Of a stretch of DNA of 64,000 nucleotides, positions 18,279-27,165 are shown piece after piece; within the stretch, counting starts at the first letter, position 1; each line of letters begins with the position of its first letter. Under the pieces are notes generated by a model that saw nothing but the letters and a program-made list of their open reading frames with translations, was not told the DNA's origin and did no database searches. The position numbers and the translations under genes were made by a program. Source of the stretch: Nocardia altamirensis NBRC 108246 (GTDB lineage: Bacteria; Actinomycetota; Actinomycetes; Mycobacteriales; Mycobacteriaceae); the NCBI RefSeq assembly GCF_001612685.1, contig NZ_BDAY01000061.1, positions 1 through 64,000 of the forward strand, read 5' to 3'.

Positions 18279-18319
18279 TCCTCGCCAGACCCACGCAGTA
18301 CCCATCGGAGAACACTCAT

Positions 18320-19663
18320 ATGCGCAGATCAACGCTCCGCACGCTCGCCGCCGCCACCGCAAGCGCCATGGTCGCCCTACTCGTCGCAGGCTGTACCGGG
18401 CAGAGCACCGGGGGTGGTGACGACGGTTCGGACCAGGGCAAGGACGTCACCATCACGTTCTGGCACGGCTGGAGTCAGGACCACGAGGTCAAGGCCATCG
18501 AGAACAACGTGGCCGCCTTCGAGAAGCTGCACCCCAACATTCACGTCAAGCTGGTCGGCAACATCACCGACGACAAGACCGAGCAGGCACTGCGGGCGGG
18601 CGGCTCGGACGCGCCGGATGTGGTCGCCTCCTTCACCACCGACCAGGTCGGCAAGTTCTGCTCCGCCAACGTGTGGGCCGATTTGAATCCGCTGCTGAAG
18701 AAGGACGGCATCGACCCGGTCAAGACCTTCCCGGCCGCGATGCTGGAATACAGCCAGTTCCAAGGCAATCAGTGCTCGTTGCCGCTGCTGAGCGACGCCT
18801 ACGGCCTGTACTACAACAAGACGGCCTTCGCCGCCGCCGGAATCGCCGCGCCGCCCAAGACCTTCAGCGAGTTCGAAGAGGCCGCGGTCAAGCTGACCAT
18901 CGCCGAGGGCGACAGCTACAAACAGCTCGGCTTCATGCCGACTTACCACGGCTACGAGACCACTCCCATGCATTACCTCGGCCAGTACGGCGCGAAATAC
19001 TTCGACGCCCAAGGCAAGTCGACTGTCGCCACCGACCCCAAGGTCGCCGCGATGTACACCTGGCAGAAGAATCTGATCGCCAAGCTCGGCGGCTTCGACA
19101 AGCTGGAGAAGTACCGCACCGGCTTCGGTGACGAGTTCAGTGCCAAGAACCCCTTCCACACCGGCCAGGTGGCGATGTCGTACGACGGCGAGTGGCGGAC
19201 CGCATCGATCGCCACCGACCCGGTGAACTTCGACTGGGCCACCGCGCCGTTCCCCGTCCCGGACGATCAGGCCGCCACCTACGGCCGCGGCTACCAGACC
19301 GGCACCATCGTCGGCATCGCCAAGTCCAGCCGGAAGCAAACCGCCGCATGGCAATTCGTGAAGTATCTGGCCACCGACACCGATGCGCTGGTCAGCTTCG
19401 CCAATGCGATCCACAACGTGCCGAGCACGTTCGACGCGCTCGGCTCGCCGAAGCTGACGACGGACCCCAACTTCCGGACCTTCATCGAGATCGCCAAGAA
19501 CCCGAACTCCTCGACGACGCCGTCGAGCATCAACGGCGGTGCGTACCAGCTCTCGCTGCGTAACTTCGGGTACGAATACGAGGCGGGGAAGCAGCCCGAC
19601 CTGCGCGCGGGCCTGGCCGCCACCGCCAAGGAAATCGACGAGGCGATCGACCAGGCGAAGTGA
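18320..19663 (+). CDS. Sugar ABC transporter substrate-binding lipoprotein
   Basis: A 447-residue family 1 extracellular solute-binding protein. The signal peptide ends in the lipobox LVAGC, so the mature protein is tethered to the membrane by an acylated Cys. The rest shows the typical fold: VTITFWHGWS at the start, DAPDVVASF, QCSLPLLSDAYGLYYNKTAF, and a C-terminal GGAYQLSLRNFGYE. ATG 18320 has GGAG about nine bases upstream. It captures an oligosaccharide or amino-sugar for the two permeases that follow. No ATPase gene is present, as usual for actinobacterial sugar importers that share an MsiK-type ATPase encoded elsewhere. Confidence 0.9.
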   Translation: MRRSTLRTLAAATASAMVALLVAGCTGQSTGGGDDGSDQGKDVTITFWHGWSQDHEVKAIENNVAAFEKLHPNIHVKLVGNITDDKTEQALRAGGSDAPDVVASFTTDQVGKFCSANVWADLNPLLKKDGIDPVKTFPAAMLEYSQFQGNQCSLPLLSDAYGLYYNKTAFAAAGIAAPPKTFSEFEEAAVKLTIAEGDSYKQLGFMPTYHGYETTPMHYLGQYGAKYFDAQGKSTVATDPKVAAMYTWQKNLIAKLGGFDKLEKYRTGFGDEFSAKNPFHTGQVAMSYDGEWRTASIATDPVNFDWATAPFPVPDDQAATYGRGYQTGTIVGIAKSSRKQTAAWQFVKYLATDTDALVSFANAIHNVPSTFDALGSPKLTTDPNFRTFIEIAKNPNSSTTPSSINGGAYQLSLRNFGYEYEAGKQPDLRAGLAATAKEIDEAIDQAK

Positions 19664-19672
19664 CCTGAAACG

Positions 19673-20629
19673 ATGGCACTGTTGAGCACGGCCGGCCCGA
19701 AGGCGCTGCGGCACAAGCGCCGTCGGGACCGGATCCGCACCCTGGCTTTTCTCGCACCCTGGTTGATCGGGTTCGCCGTCTTCTTCGCTTACCCGCTGCT
19801 CGCCACCCTGTACTTCTCCTTCACGAAGTACGACGGATTCACCGAGCCGACCTTCACCGGGCTGAAGAACTGGTCCTACGTCCTCGACAAGTACCCGTTC
19901 TTCTGGCAGGGACTGCGGAACACCCTGTGGCTGATCGTGGTGATGGTGTCGCTGCGGGTGATCTTCGGGCTCGGCATCGGACTGCTGGTCACCAAGATCA
20001 AGACCGGGGTCGGCTTCTTCCGCACCGTGCTCTACCTGCCGTACCTGGCTCCGCCGGTTGCGGCCACCATGGCCTTCGCGTTCCTGCTGAACCCGGGGAC
20101 CGGTCCGGTCAACCACCTGCTCGGCACTCTCGGTCTGCCGCAGCCGGGTTGGTTCACCGACCCCAGCTGGTCCAAGCCCGCGCTGACCATGCTCGCGGTC
20201 TGGGGCATCGGGGACCTGATGGTCATCTTCATGGCGGCGCTGCTCGACGTGCCGAGGGAACAGTACGAGGCAGCGAAGCTGGACGGCGCGGGCCCGTGGC
20301 AGCAGTTCCGGTACATCACCTTCCCGAACATCACCCCCATCGTGCTGTTCGCGGCGGTGACCGGCGTGATCCAGACGACGCAGTACTACACCCAGGCGAT
20401 CGTGGCCAGCAAGGTCGCCAGCGGCAAGATCGGCAGTCCCGGTGAGCCTTTCGAGCCGGGCTACCCGCACGGATCGACCTGGACGCTGCCGCAGATGATC
20501 TACAACCTCGGTTTCCAGCGTTTCGACACCGGCTCGGCGTGCGTCGTCGCGGTGATCCTTTTCGCCATCTCGATGGCTTTCACCGCACTGCTGCTACGGC
20601 GCAAATCCGGCTTCCTGCAGGAGGACTGA
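19673..20629 (+). CDS. Sugar ABC transporter permease (MalF type)
   Basis: A 318-residue inner membrane protein with six transmembrane helices, the first at about residues 25-45 (FLAPWLIGFAVFFAYPLL). The cytoplasmic EAA loop that docks the ATPase reads EQYEAAKLDGAGPWQQFRYI. It starts nine bases after the binding-protein stop and is followed after three bases by the second permease. It forms the translocation channel as a heterodimer with the next gene product. Confidence 0.9.
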   Translation: MALLSTAGPKALRHKRRRDRIRTLAFLAPWLIGFAVFFAYPLLATLYFSFTKYDGFTEPTFTGLKNWSYVLDKYPFFWQGLRNTLWLIVVMVSLRVIFGLGIGLLVTKIKTGVGFFRTVLYLPYLAPPVAATMAFAFLLNPGTGPVNHLLGTLGLPQPGWFTDPSWSKPALTMLAVWGIGDLMVIFMAALLDVPREQYEAAKLDGAGPWQQFRYITFPNITPIVLFAAVTGVIQTTQYYTQAIVASKVASGKIGSPGEPFEPGYPHGSTWTLPQMIYNLGFQRFDTGSACVVAVILFAISMAFTALLLRRKSGFLQED

Positions 20630-20632
20630 GCG

Positions 20633-21523
20633 ATGACCATGACGACGGCCCGGCCGATCTTCGACCTGGAGCAGCCTGCGGAACCGAGGGGACCGCGCCG
20701 TAAGCGGGTGCTGAATTGGGTTGCGGTGCACGCGCTGGCGATCGCCGCCGCGCTGATCTTCCTGCTGCCGTTCGTGTTCGTCTTCCTCACCTCGGTGATG
20801 ACGGACCGGCAGTCGCTGACCTCGGACCTGTGGCCCCATGAATGGCGGTGGGGCAACTACCTCGAGGTCTGGCAGACACCAGGTTTCCTCACCTGGTGGC
20901 GCAACACGCTGATGTACGCCGGGGTCGGCACCGCGCTGACGTTGCTCTCCAGCATCCCGGTCGCCTACGCGCTGGCCAAGTTCCGCTTCCGCGGCCGCAA
21001 CCTGGCGCTGATGGCGGTCGTCTCGATGATGATGCTGCCGCCGCAGGTCACCGTGATCCCGATGTATCTGGTGTGGGCCAAGCAGTTCCACCTCACCGGC
21101 TCGCTCTGGCCACTGATCATTCCGCTGGCCTTCGGTGACGCCTTCGCCATCTTCCTGCTGCGGCAGTTCCTGCTGACCATCCCCGACGAATATCTCGAGG
21201 CGGCGCGCATCGACGGCTGCGGGCATCTGCGGATCCTGCTGCAGGTGGTGCTGCCGATGGCCAAGCCTGCCATCGCGGCGGTGGCGTTGCTGCAGTTCTT
21301 CTATTGCTGGAACGACTATTTCGGGCCGCAGATCTATGCCAGCGAGAACCCGGCGGCCTGGACGCTCAGCTACGGGCTCGAGTCGTTCAAGGGCGCCCAC
21401 CACACCAACTGGAACCTCACCATGGCCGCGACGGTGCTGGTGATGGCGCCGGTGATCATCCTCTTCTTCTTCGCCCAGAAGGCCTTCATCGAAGGCGTGA
21501 CACTGACAGGGGTCAAAGGCTGA
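20633..21523 (+). CDS. Sugar ABC transporter permease (MalG type)
   Basis: A 296-residue permease with six predicted helices; the first is at residues 30-50 (LAIAAALIFLLPFVFVFLTS). The EAA loop is DEYLEAARIDGCGHLRILLQ and the C-terminus ends in FIEGVTLTGVKG, the normal CUT1 permease end. Its TGA overlaps the ATG of the glycosidase gene by one base. It pairs with the preceding permease. Confidence 0.9.
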   Translation: MTMTTARPIFDLEQPAEPRGPRRKRVLNWVAVHALAIAAALIFLLPFVFVFLTSVMTDRQSLTSDLWPHEWRWGNYLEVWQTPGFLTWWRNTLMYAGVGTALTLLSSIPVAYALAKFRFRGRNLALMAVVSMMMLPPQVTVIPMYLVWAKQFHLTGSLWPLIIPLAFGDAFAIFLLRQFLLTIPDEYLEAARIDGCGHLRILLQVVLPMAKPAIAAVALLQFFYCWNDYFGPQIYASENPAAWTLSYGLESFKGAHHTNWNLTMAATVLVMAPVIILFFFAQKAFIEGVTLTGVKG

Positions 21524-22806
21524 TGCCCGCACTGAAATTGGCCATCGTCGGCGGTGGCTCCACCTATACGCCGGAGCTGATCGACGGCTTCGCGCGGCTG
21601 CGCGACACCCTCCCGATCGGCGAGCTCACCCTCATCGATCCGGCCGAGGACCGGCTGGCGTTGATCGCAGGCCTGGCCGAGCGGATCTTCGCCAAACAGG
21701 GCCACGGCGCACGGATCTCCACCGCCACCTCGATCGCGGCGGGTGTCGACGGCGCCGATGCCGTCCTCGTGCAGCTGCGCATCGGCGGGCAGGCCGCGCG
21801 GAACTCGGATGAGACCTGGCCGCTCGAATGCGGTTGTGTCGGACAGGAAACCACCGGAGCGGGCGGCCTGGCGAAGGCGCTGCGCACGGTCCCGGTGGTG
21901 CTCGACATCGCCGAGTCGATCCGCATGGCCAACCCGGACGCGTGGATCATCGACTTCACGAACCCGGTCGGCATCATCACCCGTGCCCTGCTGAACGCGG
22001 GCCATCGCGCCGTCGGCCTGTGCAATGTCGCGATCCATCTGCAGCGAAACTTCGCCGCGCACTTGGGCGTCGACCCGGAGCTGATCCGCCTCGACCATGT
22101 CGGCCTGAATCACCTGACCTGGGAGCGTGGGGTCACCCTGCTCGATCATCCGGCGGCGGCGACCGGGCAGGAGATACTGCCCAAGTTGCTCACCGACTTC
22201 GGTGCGGAGATCGCGGCGGATCTGCGCCTGCCCCGATCCATCCTCGAGCAGCTCGGCGTCGTGCCCTCGTACTATCTGCGCTACTTCTATCAGCACGACG
22301 TGGTGGTAGAAGAGCTGCGGACCGGGGGATCGCGGGCGGCCGAGGTCGCGGAGATCGAACGGCAGCTGCTCGCGATGTATGCCGACCCGACGCTGGACCA
22401 CAAACCCGAACTGCTCGGAAAGCGCGGCGGCGCTTTCTATTCCGAGGCCGCGGTGCAACTGCTTGCCGCGTTGCTCGGTTCGAGCGAGGGCGTTCAGGTG
22501 GTCAACACCCGCAACGACGGCATCCTGCCGTTCCTGCCCGACGACGCCGTGATCGAGGTGCAGGCACAGGTGAACGCAGGCACGATACGCGCACTGCCGC
22601 AGCGCCCGATCGAACCGTTGTTCGCCGGTCTGATCGCGCATGTCACCGCCTACGAAGACCTCGCGTTGCGCGCCGCCCTCGACGGCAGCCGCGCTCGGGT
22701 GTTCGACGCGTTGCTTGCGCATCCGCTGGTCGGTCAGCTCGAGCTGGCCGACCAGTTGACCGACCGGCTGATCGCCCACAACCGGGCATATCTGAGCTGG
22801 GCGTGA
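21523..22806 (+). CDS. Family 4 glycoside hydrolase (6-phospho-beta-glucosidase type)
   Basis: A 427-residue GH4 enzyme. These use NAD+ and a divalent metal to open the glycosidic bond by oxidation at C3 and elimination. The NAD-binding motif is AIVGGGSTYTPEL at the N-terminus. The metal-binding Cys lies in GLCNVAIHLQRN and the metal-binding His in LDHVGLNHLTW; TNPVGIITRA is another family block. GH4 enzymes of the LicH/CelF branch cleave 6-phospho-beta-glucosides, but in this cluster the partner is an ABC importer and not a PTS, so either the sugar is phosphorylated after entry or an unphosphorylated substrate is used. Start overlaps the permease stop. Confidence 0.85.
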   Translation: MPALKLAIVGGGSTYTPELIDGFARLRDTLPIGELTLIDPAEDRLALIAGLAERIFAKQGHGARISTATSIAAGVDGADAVLVQLRIGGQAARNSDETWPLECGCVGQETTGAGGLAKALRTVPVVLDIAESIRMANPDAWIIDFTNPVGIITRALLNAGHRAVGLCNVAIHLQRNFAAHLGVDPELIRLDHVGLNHLTWERGVTLLDHPAAATGQEILPKLLTDFGAEIAADLRLPRSILEQLGVVPSYYLRYFYQHDVVVEELRTGGSRAAEVAEIERQLLAMYADPTLDHKPELLGKRGGAFYSEAAVQLLAALLGSSEGVQVVNTRNDGILPFLPDDAVIEVQAQVNAGTIRALPQRPIEPLFAGLIAHVTAYEDLALRAALDGSRARVFDALLAHPLVGQLELADQLTDRLIAHNRAYLSWA

Positions 22807-23819
22807 ACGAACAGGTTCGTGGCGTCCTCGCCATCGACGGTGGCAACAGCAAGGTCGACGTGGCGCTGGTCGCGCTCGACGGAACGGTCCTCGGCACCGC
22901 GCGTGGCGGCGGCTTCGCGCCGCAACTCGACGGGGTCGACCGCGCCATCGACGGGCTGACGCCGTTGGTGGCACAGGTGGCCGAGCAGGCCGGGCTGACC
23001 ACGGGAAGGTTGCTGACCACCAGGGTGAGCGCCTGCATGGCCAATGTCGACCTGCCGGTCGAGGAGCAACGGCTGCACGCCGCCATCGTGGCCAGGCCGT
23101 GGGGAAGCACCGCCGCCGTCACCAACGACACCTTCGGCCTGCTCCGCGCGGGCACCGACGGCCCGCGCGGGGTCGCGGTGGTGTGTGGCGCCGGAATCAA
23201 TTGCGTCGGACTGCTTCCCGACGGCACCACCGCCCGCTTTCCCGCACTCGGCAGGCTCACCGGCGACTGGGGCGGTGGCGGTGGCATGGCGGCCGAGGCC
23301 ATGTGGCACGCGGCCCGCGCCGAGGATGGCCGTGGCGCGCCGACCGCGCTGTCGGCCGCCATCGGCACGTACTTCGGCCTGGCCGGCGCCAATGCGGTGG
23401 CCGAGGCGATCCATCTCGGTCAGTTGCCGAAACAGCGGCTGCACGAACTGGTTCGGGTCCTGTTCCGCACCGCCGAGGCCGGTGATCCGATCGCCCTGCG
23501 TCTGATCGACCGGCAAGCCGACGAGATCACCCGCCTCGCCGTCGTCGCACTGCGCCGTTTGCGCCTGCTCGACGAACCGACCCCGGTTGTCCTCGGCGGT
23601 GGTGTTCTTGCCGCCCGTCAGCCGCTGCTGATCGACAATCTGATGGACCGCCTGGCGGCGGCCGCGCCCCTCGCGGAGCCCCGAATCGTCGTCGCCCCAC
23701 CGGTTCTCGGCGCCGCCCTGCTCGGGCTCGATCATCTCGACGCGAAACCCGCTGCCCAACAGCGTCTTCGCGCCGCCTACCCGACCACCATGACCCCGAA
23801 CGGGGTCGGCCGGGGCTGA
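22803..23819 (+). CDS. BadF/BcrA-type ATPase, N-acetylglucosamine kinase-like sugar kinase
   Basis: A 338-residue ASKHA-fold kinase. The phosphate-1 loop is AIDGGNSKVDVAL, the phosphate-2/adenosine region includes VCGAGINCVG and GDWGGGGGMAAEA, and VVLGGGVLAA is the late adenosine loop. This pattern matches eukaryote-type GlcNAc kinases rather than benzoyl-CoA reductase activases. The GTG start overlaps the glycosidase stop (GTGA), so the two are translationally coupled. It would phosphorylate the imported sugar or the monosaccharide freed by the GH4 enzyme. It ends the operon. Confidence 0.85.
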   Translation: MNEQVRGVLAIDGGNSKVDVALVALDGTVLGTARGGGFAPQLDGVDRAIDGLTPLVAQVAEQAGLTTGRLLTTRVSACMANVDLPVEEQRLHAAIVARPWGSTAAVTNDTFGLLRAGTDGPRGVAVVCGAGINCVGLLPDGTTARFPALGRLTGDWGGGGGMAAEAMWHAARAEDGRGAPTALSAAIGTYFGLAGANAVAEAIHLGQLPKQRLHELVRVLFRTAEAGDPIALRLIDRQADEITRLAVVALRRLRLLDEPTPVVLGGGVLAARQPLLIDNLMDRLAAAAPLAEPRIVVAPPVLGAALLGLDHLDAKPAAQQRLRAAYPTTMTPNGVGRG

Positions 23820-23882
23820 CCCGTTCGCGGCAGCGTCGCCGCCCGGGTCACCGCATTCGGTGATCGACAGTCCCGCAGGGAA

Positions 23883-24524
23883 TCAGGCCGACACCCGCTT
23901 GTCGAACGCCGCCTGGGCCCGCTGGGCCAGGTCGGCGCCGACTTTGTAACCCTGCGCCGCCAATTCCACATGTGCCTGCGGGTCGCTCGTCTCGGTGCCG
24001 TAGAGCAGCTGCAGTGAGGACTCCGCGATGTTGGAGTACTCGGAGATGCCTTGCATCAGTTGGGTTGTCAGTGAGTCCTTGTACCCGCGGCGCTCATAGC
24101 TGGATTGGTTGACGCCGGCCAGCGCGACGAAATGGAGCTCGGTGAGCGCACTCTGATCCCGGTTCGCGCCGTTCTCGTACGCCCACCCTCGACTGAACAC
24201 CCGGTCGATCCATCCCTTCGCCAGTGCGGGCAGCGACCACCAATAGACCGGGAACAGCAGCACGATCACGTCCGCCGTGTCGAGCAACTCTTGCTCACGC
24301 TTGACGTCATCGGGCACCGGGCTGAGATGGCGGTGCACGGCGAGATCGGCCGCGCGCCACACGGGATCGAACCCCGATGCGGTCAGGTCATGGACGGTCG
24401 CTGTCGTGCTGCCATCCGCCTGGATGCCCTGCTCGACCGCCCTGGCGATGGCCCAGGTGGCCGAGTCGTACTCCGGATGGGAGACCACGAGCATTACGTT
24501 CGGCCGATTCCGTTCGTTCGTCAT
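23883..24524 (-). CDS. Flavodoxin-fold NAD(P)H oxidoreductase (NQO1/MdaB-like)
   Basis: A 213-residue flavodoxin-like quinone reductase. Residues 8-20 carry the phosphate loop region (VMLVVSHPEYDSATW), FPVYWWSLPALAKGWIDRVF is the typical central motif of the NQO1/KefF group, and GVNQSSYERRGY follows. It should reduce quinones or electrophiles by two electrons with FMN or FAD. It is divergent from a MerR regulator with a palindrome in the gap, the common layout for quinone- or electrophile-induced reductases. Confidence 0.85.
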   Translation of the reverse strand: MTNERNRPNVMLVVSHPEYDSATWAIARAVEQGIQADGSTTATVHDLTASGFDPVWRAADLAVHRHLSPVPDDVKREQELLDTADVIVLLFPVYWWSLPALAKGWIDRVFSRGWAYENGANRDQSALTELHFVALAGVNQSSYERRGYKDSLTTQLMQGISEYSNIAESSLQLLYGTETSDPQAHVELAAQGYKVGADLAQRAQAAFDKRVSA

Positions 24525-24541
24525 ATCGCCAAGGTAAAGTA

Positions 24542-24561
24542 TGACACTAACGTCAATGTCA
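24542..24561. promoter_or_regulatory. MerR operator candidate
   Basis: TGACA and TGTCA half-sites separated by ten bases, in the 50-base gap between the reductase and the MerR gene. On the minus strand the right half overlaps TTGACA, a plausible -35 element for the reductase, which fits the MerR mode of binding inside the promoter. Confidence 0.55.
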
Positions 24562-24574
24562 AGGAGAAGGTCCG

Positions 24575-24937
24575 GTGCGCATCAGTGATCTGAGCAGACT
24601 CACCGGCGCGAGCCCGAGGATGCTGCGCCATTACGAGAACGCGGGCGTGCTGACCCCGCATCGCGATCCCAACGGCTACCGGCACTACCGCGAAGAAGAC
24701 GTCAAGACCGTGTCGGACATCCGCTGCCTACTCGCCTCGGGGCTTTCCCTTTCCGAGGCCGCGGTCCTGATCCACATCGCCTGCAGTGCCCCGCAAAGCG
24801 CCACCGACGACGACCGCGCGGACGTGTTGTCCCAGCTCGACGAGCGCACCCGGCAATTGGACGCGGCCATCGAGCGTCTGCTCTTCGAAAAGGCGAACCT
24901 GCTCGAGCTGCGTGCCGACGTGGCGGCCGGTGGCTGA
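24575..24937 (+). CDS. MerR-family regulator of the adjacent reductase
   Basis: A 120-residue MerR protein: winged helix at residues 1-70 (MRISDLSRLTGASPRMLRHY, then NGYRHYREED) and a helical C-terminal dimerisation region with heptad-like Leu spacing. There is one Cys in IRCLL and one in IACSA; neither forms a known metal motif. GTG 24575 is preceded by AAGGAG. Target is most likely the divergent NAD(P)H oxidoreductase plus itself. Confidence 0.85.
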   Translation: MRISDLSRLTGASPRMLRHYENAGVLTPHRDPNGYRHYREEDVKTVSDIRCLLASGLSLSEAAVLIHIACSAPQSATDDDRADVLSQLDERTRQLDAAIERLLFEKANLLELRADVAAGG

Positions 24938-25063
24938 AAATCCACCGAGCTGACTACCCCGGTTGTCTCGTAGTCTGGTTTGGGACTGTCCACCTGCCGT
25001 GACCTCGACCCGCCCCGAATCCGGGCGCGAGAAGGGGGTGCGGCCGAGCCGAGCGCGAGGACC

Positions 25064-25570
25064 ATGTCGGACAACGCCACAGCAGACCGTTCCGGTTTCG
25101 ACGCGGTGATCGCCGCCGCGGACTACCCGGTGTTCATCGTGACCACCCGATCGGGCGGCCAACAGGCTGGTTGCCTGGTCGGCTTCACCTCGCAGGTCAG
25201 CATCGAACCGCCGCGGTTCCTGGTCGGAATCTCCAAGAGCAACTACACCTTCGGCGTCGCCTCGGGCGCCGAACACCTCGCGGTGCACCTGCTGAGCCAG
25301 ACCCAGTCCTCGCTCGCCGCACTGTTCGGCGCCGAAACCGGCGACGACATCAACAAGTTCGCGCACTGCACCTGGCATCATGGCCCGGACGAGCTACCGA
25401 TCCTCGACGCCGCCGCAGGCTGGTTCACCGGCCGCATTCTCGACCGCTACGACCTCGGCGATCATGTCGGCATGCTCATCGAACCGGTCGCCGCCTGTGC
25501 ACCGCCGCCACACACCAACGCGCTGAGCTATCAGGCGGTCGCCGACCTGAAACCGGGCCACGTGGCCTGA
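25064..25570 (+). CDS. Flavin reductase-like FMN-binding protein
   Basis: A 168-residue protein of the flavin reductase/HpaC split-barrel family. Family blocks are visible: DYPVFIVTTRSG, AGCLVGFTSQVSIEPPRFLVGI (in two stretches), SNYTFGVAS and the late GRILDRYDLGDHVGMLIEPV. It would reduce FMN or FAD with NAD(P)H, often to feed a separate monooxygenase. ATG 25064 is chosen over an open frame extending to 24980. Its stop lies 4 bases before the end of the convergent anti-sigma gene. Confidence 0.8.
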   Translation: MSDNATADRSGFDAVIAAADYPVFIVTTRSGGQQAGCLVGFTSQVSIEPPRFLVGISKSNYTFGVASGAEHLAVHLLSQTQSSLAALFGAETGDDINKFAHCTWHHGPDELPILDAAAGWFTGRILDRYDLGDHVGMLIEPVAACAPPPHTNALSYQAVADLKPGHVA

Positions 25571-25574
25571 GCAC

Positions 25575-26024
25575 TCACATCTGTCCGGATGCCGCACGCG
25601 CCCAACCGAATTCGAGGGCTGTCTGGTACCCACCCGTGTCGGGATCGAACGGGCCGCTGACCAACTCCGCCGAGTCGGTGAGCACCTCAACCAGCCGCCA
25701 GCTCAAGGGATCCCGGCTGAGCTCACCGTGCCGTGCCGCCGTAACCGTGAGCTGCACGCTCATTCGTCGTCTGCTGTAAGTGAATTCGCATCCGAGCCGC
25801 GAGCCGGGCACTGCGTCGAGGATCAGCGCGGTCGCGGCTTCGCTGAGGACGAGCCGGATGTCGGGGATCACGTCGAGTGTGACATCGGCCATCATGCAGA
25901 CGGTGTCGGTGATAGCACGCAACATCCCCAGTTCGCGCAGGTCAGCGCCTATGTCGACGGCTACGCGCTCGGTGATCACGGCTGTTGGTTCTGGCGGCGA
26001 AGACTCGAGAATCGTGTTGATCAT
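25575..26024 (-). CDS. RsbW-type anti-sigma regulatory factor (GHKL ATPase)
   Basis: A 149-residue protein with the histidine-kinase-like ATPase fold of anti-sigma factors: the N-box region reads IRLVLSEAATALILDAV, where an Asn is normally present next to a metal ligand; here Ala/Thr/Ala/Leu follow the Glu, so ATP binding may be altered. A FTYSRRRMSVQLTV beta hairpin and a C-terminal GPFDPDTGGYQT loop match the family. ATG 26024 has GGGAGG seven bases upstream; ATG 26057 is in frame without such a site. It ends the signalling block and presumably controls an alternative sigma factor with the RsbR protein upstream. Confidence 0.65.
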   Translation of the reverse strand: MINTILESSPPEPTAVITERVAVDIGADLRELGMLRAITDTVCMMADVTLDVIPDIRLVLSEAATALILDAVPGSRLGCEFTYSRRRMSVQLTVTAARHGELSRDPLSWRLVEVLTDSAELVSGPFDPDTGGYQTALEFGWARAASGQM

Positions 26025-26125
26025 GTGCACCGCCTCCCATCGATTCATCATGGCCATACCCGCGCCACCGCGGCCTAACCACGATCAGCACAGGGTGGCC
26101 GAGATCACCGACGCGAGCGCGGCCT

Positions 26126-27025
26126 TCAGGCGTCCGGTCGCCGTGAGTTGTCGCTGGTCCTGCTCACCTCGTAGCCGAGCAGCCGTTCCGCCTCTTCGAT
26201 GCCGCCTTGCAGGTCACCGACGGCGTTCATCTTCGACAGGTCGAGGCCGATGGTCACCAGGGTGAGCGCGATCTCCGAGGAGAGACCGGTGATGATCACG
26301 CTCGCGCCCATCAAGCCGGACGCGTCGACGGTCTGCACCAGGTGGTTGGCCACCGTCGAGTCGATCTGTGGCACACCGGTGATGTCGATGACGACCACCT
26401 TGGCGCGATTTGCCCGAATCGCCCGCAGCAGTTGCTCGGTGAGCTGCCGGGCACGCTGGCCGTCGAGCACGCCGATGATGGGCAGAATCAGCAGCTGTTC
26501 ACGCACCTGGAGCACCGGCGTGGACAGTTCGCGAATCGCTTCTTGCTGTTGGCGAATGATGCGTTCGCGTTCCTCGACGAAGGAGACGCCAACGGTATTG
26601 GCGATGCGGTTCGCGGCGGGCTCGTAGGCGTCGAGCACCGCGTTCAGCAGCTGGAAGTCGGATTGATACTTCTCGAACAGCGAGCGGGCCAGCACATCAC
26701 GCAGCAGCAGGACGATGCCGAGCACCTCGTCAGTCTCGACGCCTCTCGGGATGATGCGTTCGGACAGATCGCGCGCGTAGGCCTGCAGTGCTTCGACCGA
26801 ACCGGTCTCGAGTACTTCGATGTAGTTGTCGTACACCGAGGTGACTTCGGAGAACATCTCGTCGGGCGTCATCGCGGTGAGTAACTGCGCCTCGGTGATC
26901 CGGCGCGCCCACTCCTCCCGCAGGACGGTGCGATTCTGCCGCAGATGCTCCACCAGCTCGGACAGCAGACCTTCGCTGGCGCTCCTGGAATTGTTGTCCG
27001 CTGCGGCAAGGGCAGTAATCGACAT
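26126..27025 (-). CDS. RsbR-type STAS domain stress regulator
   Basis: A 299-residue stressosome-like protein. Residues 15-150 are an alpha-helical RsbRD-type N-terminal domain (LVEHLRQNRTVLREEWARRI), a linker ends in ELSTPVLQV (T169 matches the phosphorylated Thr before STAS in RsbR proteins), and the STAS domain runs from 178 to 285 with VVIDITGVPQIDSTVANHL, where S223 occupies the usual phosphorylation site. It would be phosphorylated by an RsbT/RsbW-like kinase. The frame is open upstream to 27343; ATG 27025 is taken because the family starts there. Confidence 0.8.
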   Translation of the reverse strand: MSITALAAADNNSRSASEGLLSELVEHLRQNRTVLREEWARRITEAQLLTAMTPDEMFSEVTSVYDNYIEVLETGSVEALQAYARDLSERIIPRGVETDEVLGIVLLLRDVLARSLFEKYQSDFQLLNAVLDAYEPAANRIANTVGVSFVEERERIIRQQQEAIRELSTPVLQVREQLLILPIIGVLDGQRARQLTEQLLRAIRANRAKVVVIDITGVPQIDSTVANHLVQTVDASGLMGASVIITGLSSEIALTLVTIGLDLSKMNAVGDLQGGIEEAERLLGYEVSRTSDNSRRPDA

Positions 27026-27165
27026 TTCGGACAATGCCGCCTCCGGTCCATCCCCACGCGATCGCTGCTCACGTGCTCGAAGAAGCGGTGGCCGCCCGTT
27101 CGTTGGACTGTTCCACCGACCGCAGAATCGTATACCCATCCAGGGCGGTGGACCGGCCGAAGCGG

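Noticed and set aside
18377..20470. 697-codon open frame on the minus strand
   Set aside because: It lies opposite the ABC binding protein and permease genes and arises from GC-rich third positions; it has no ribosome site or family sequence.
21370..22974. 534-codon frame on the minus strand
   Set aside because: Opposite the GH4 gene; composition typical of an antisense shadow.
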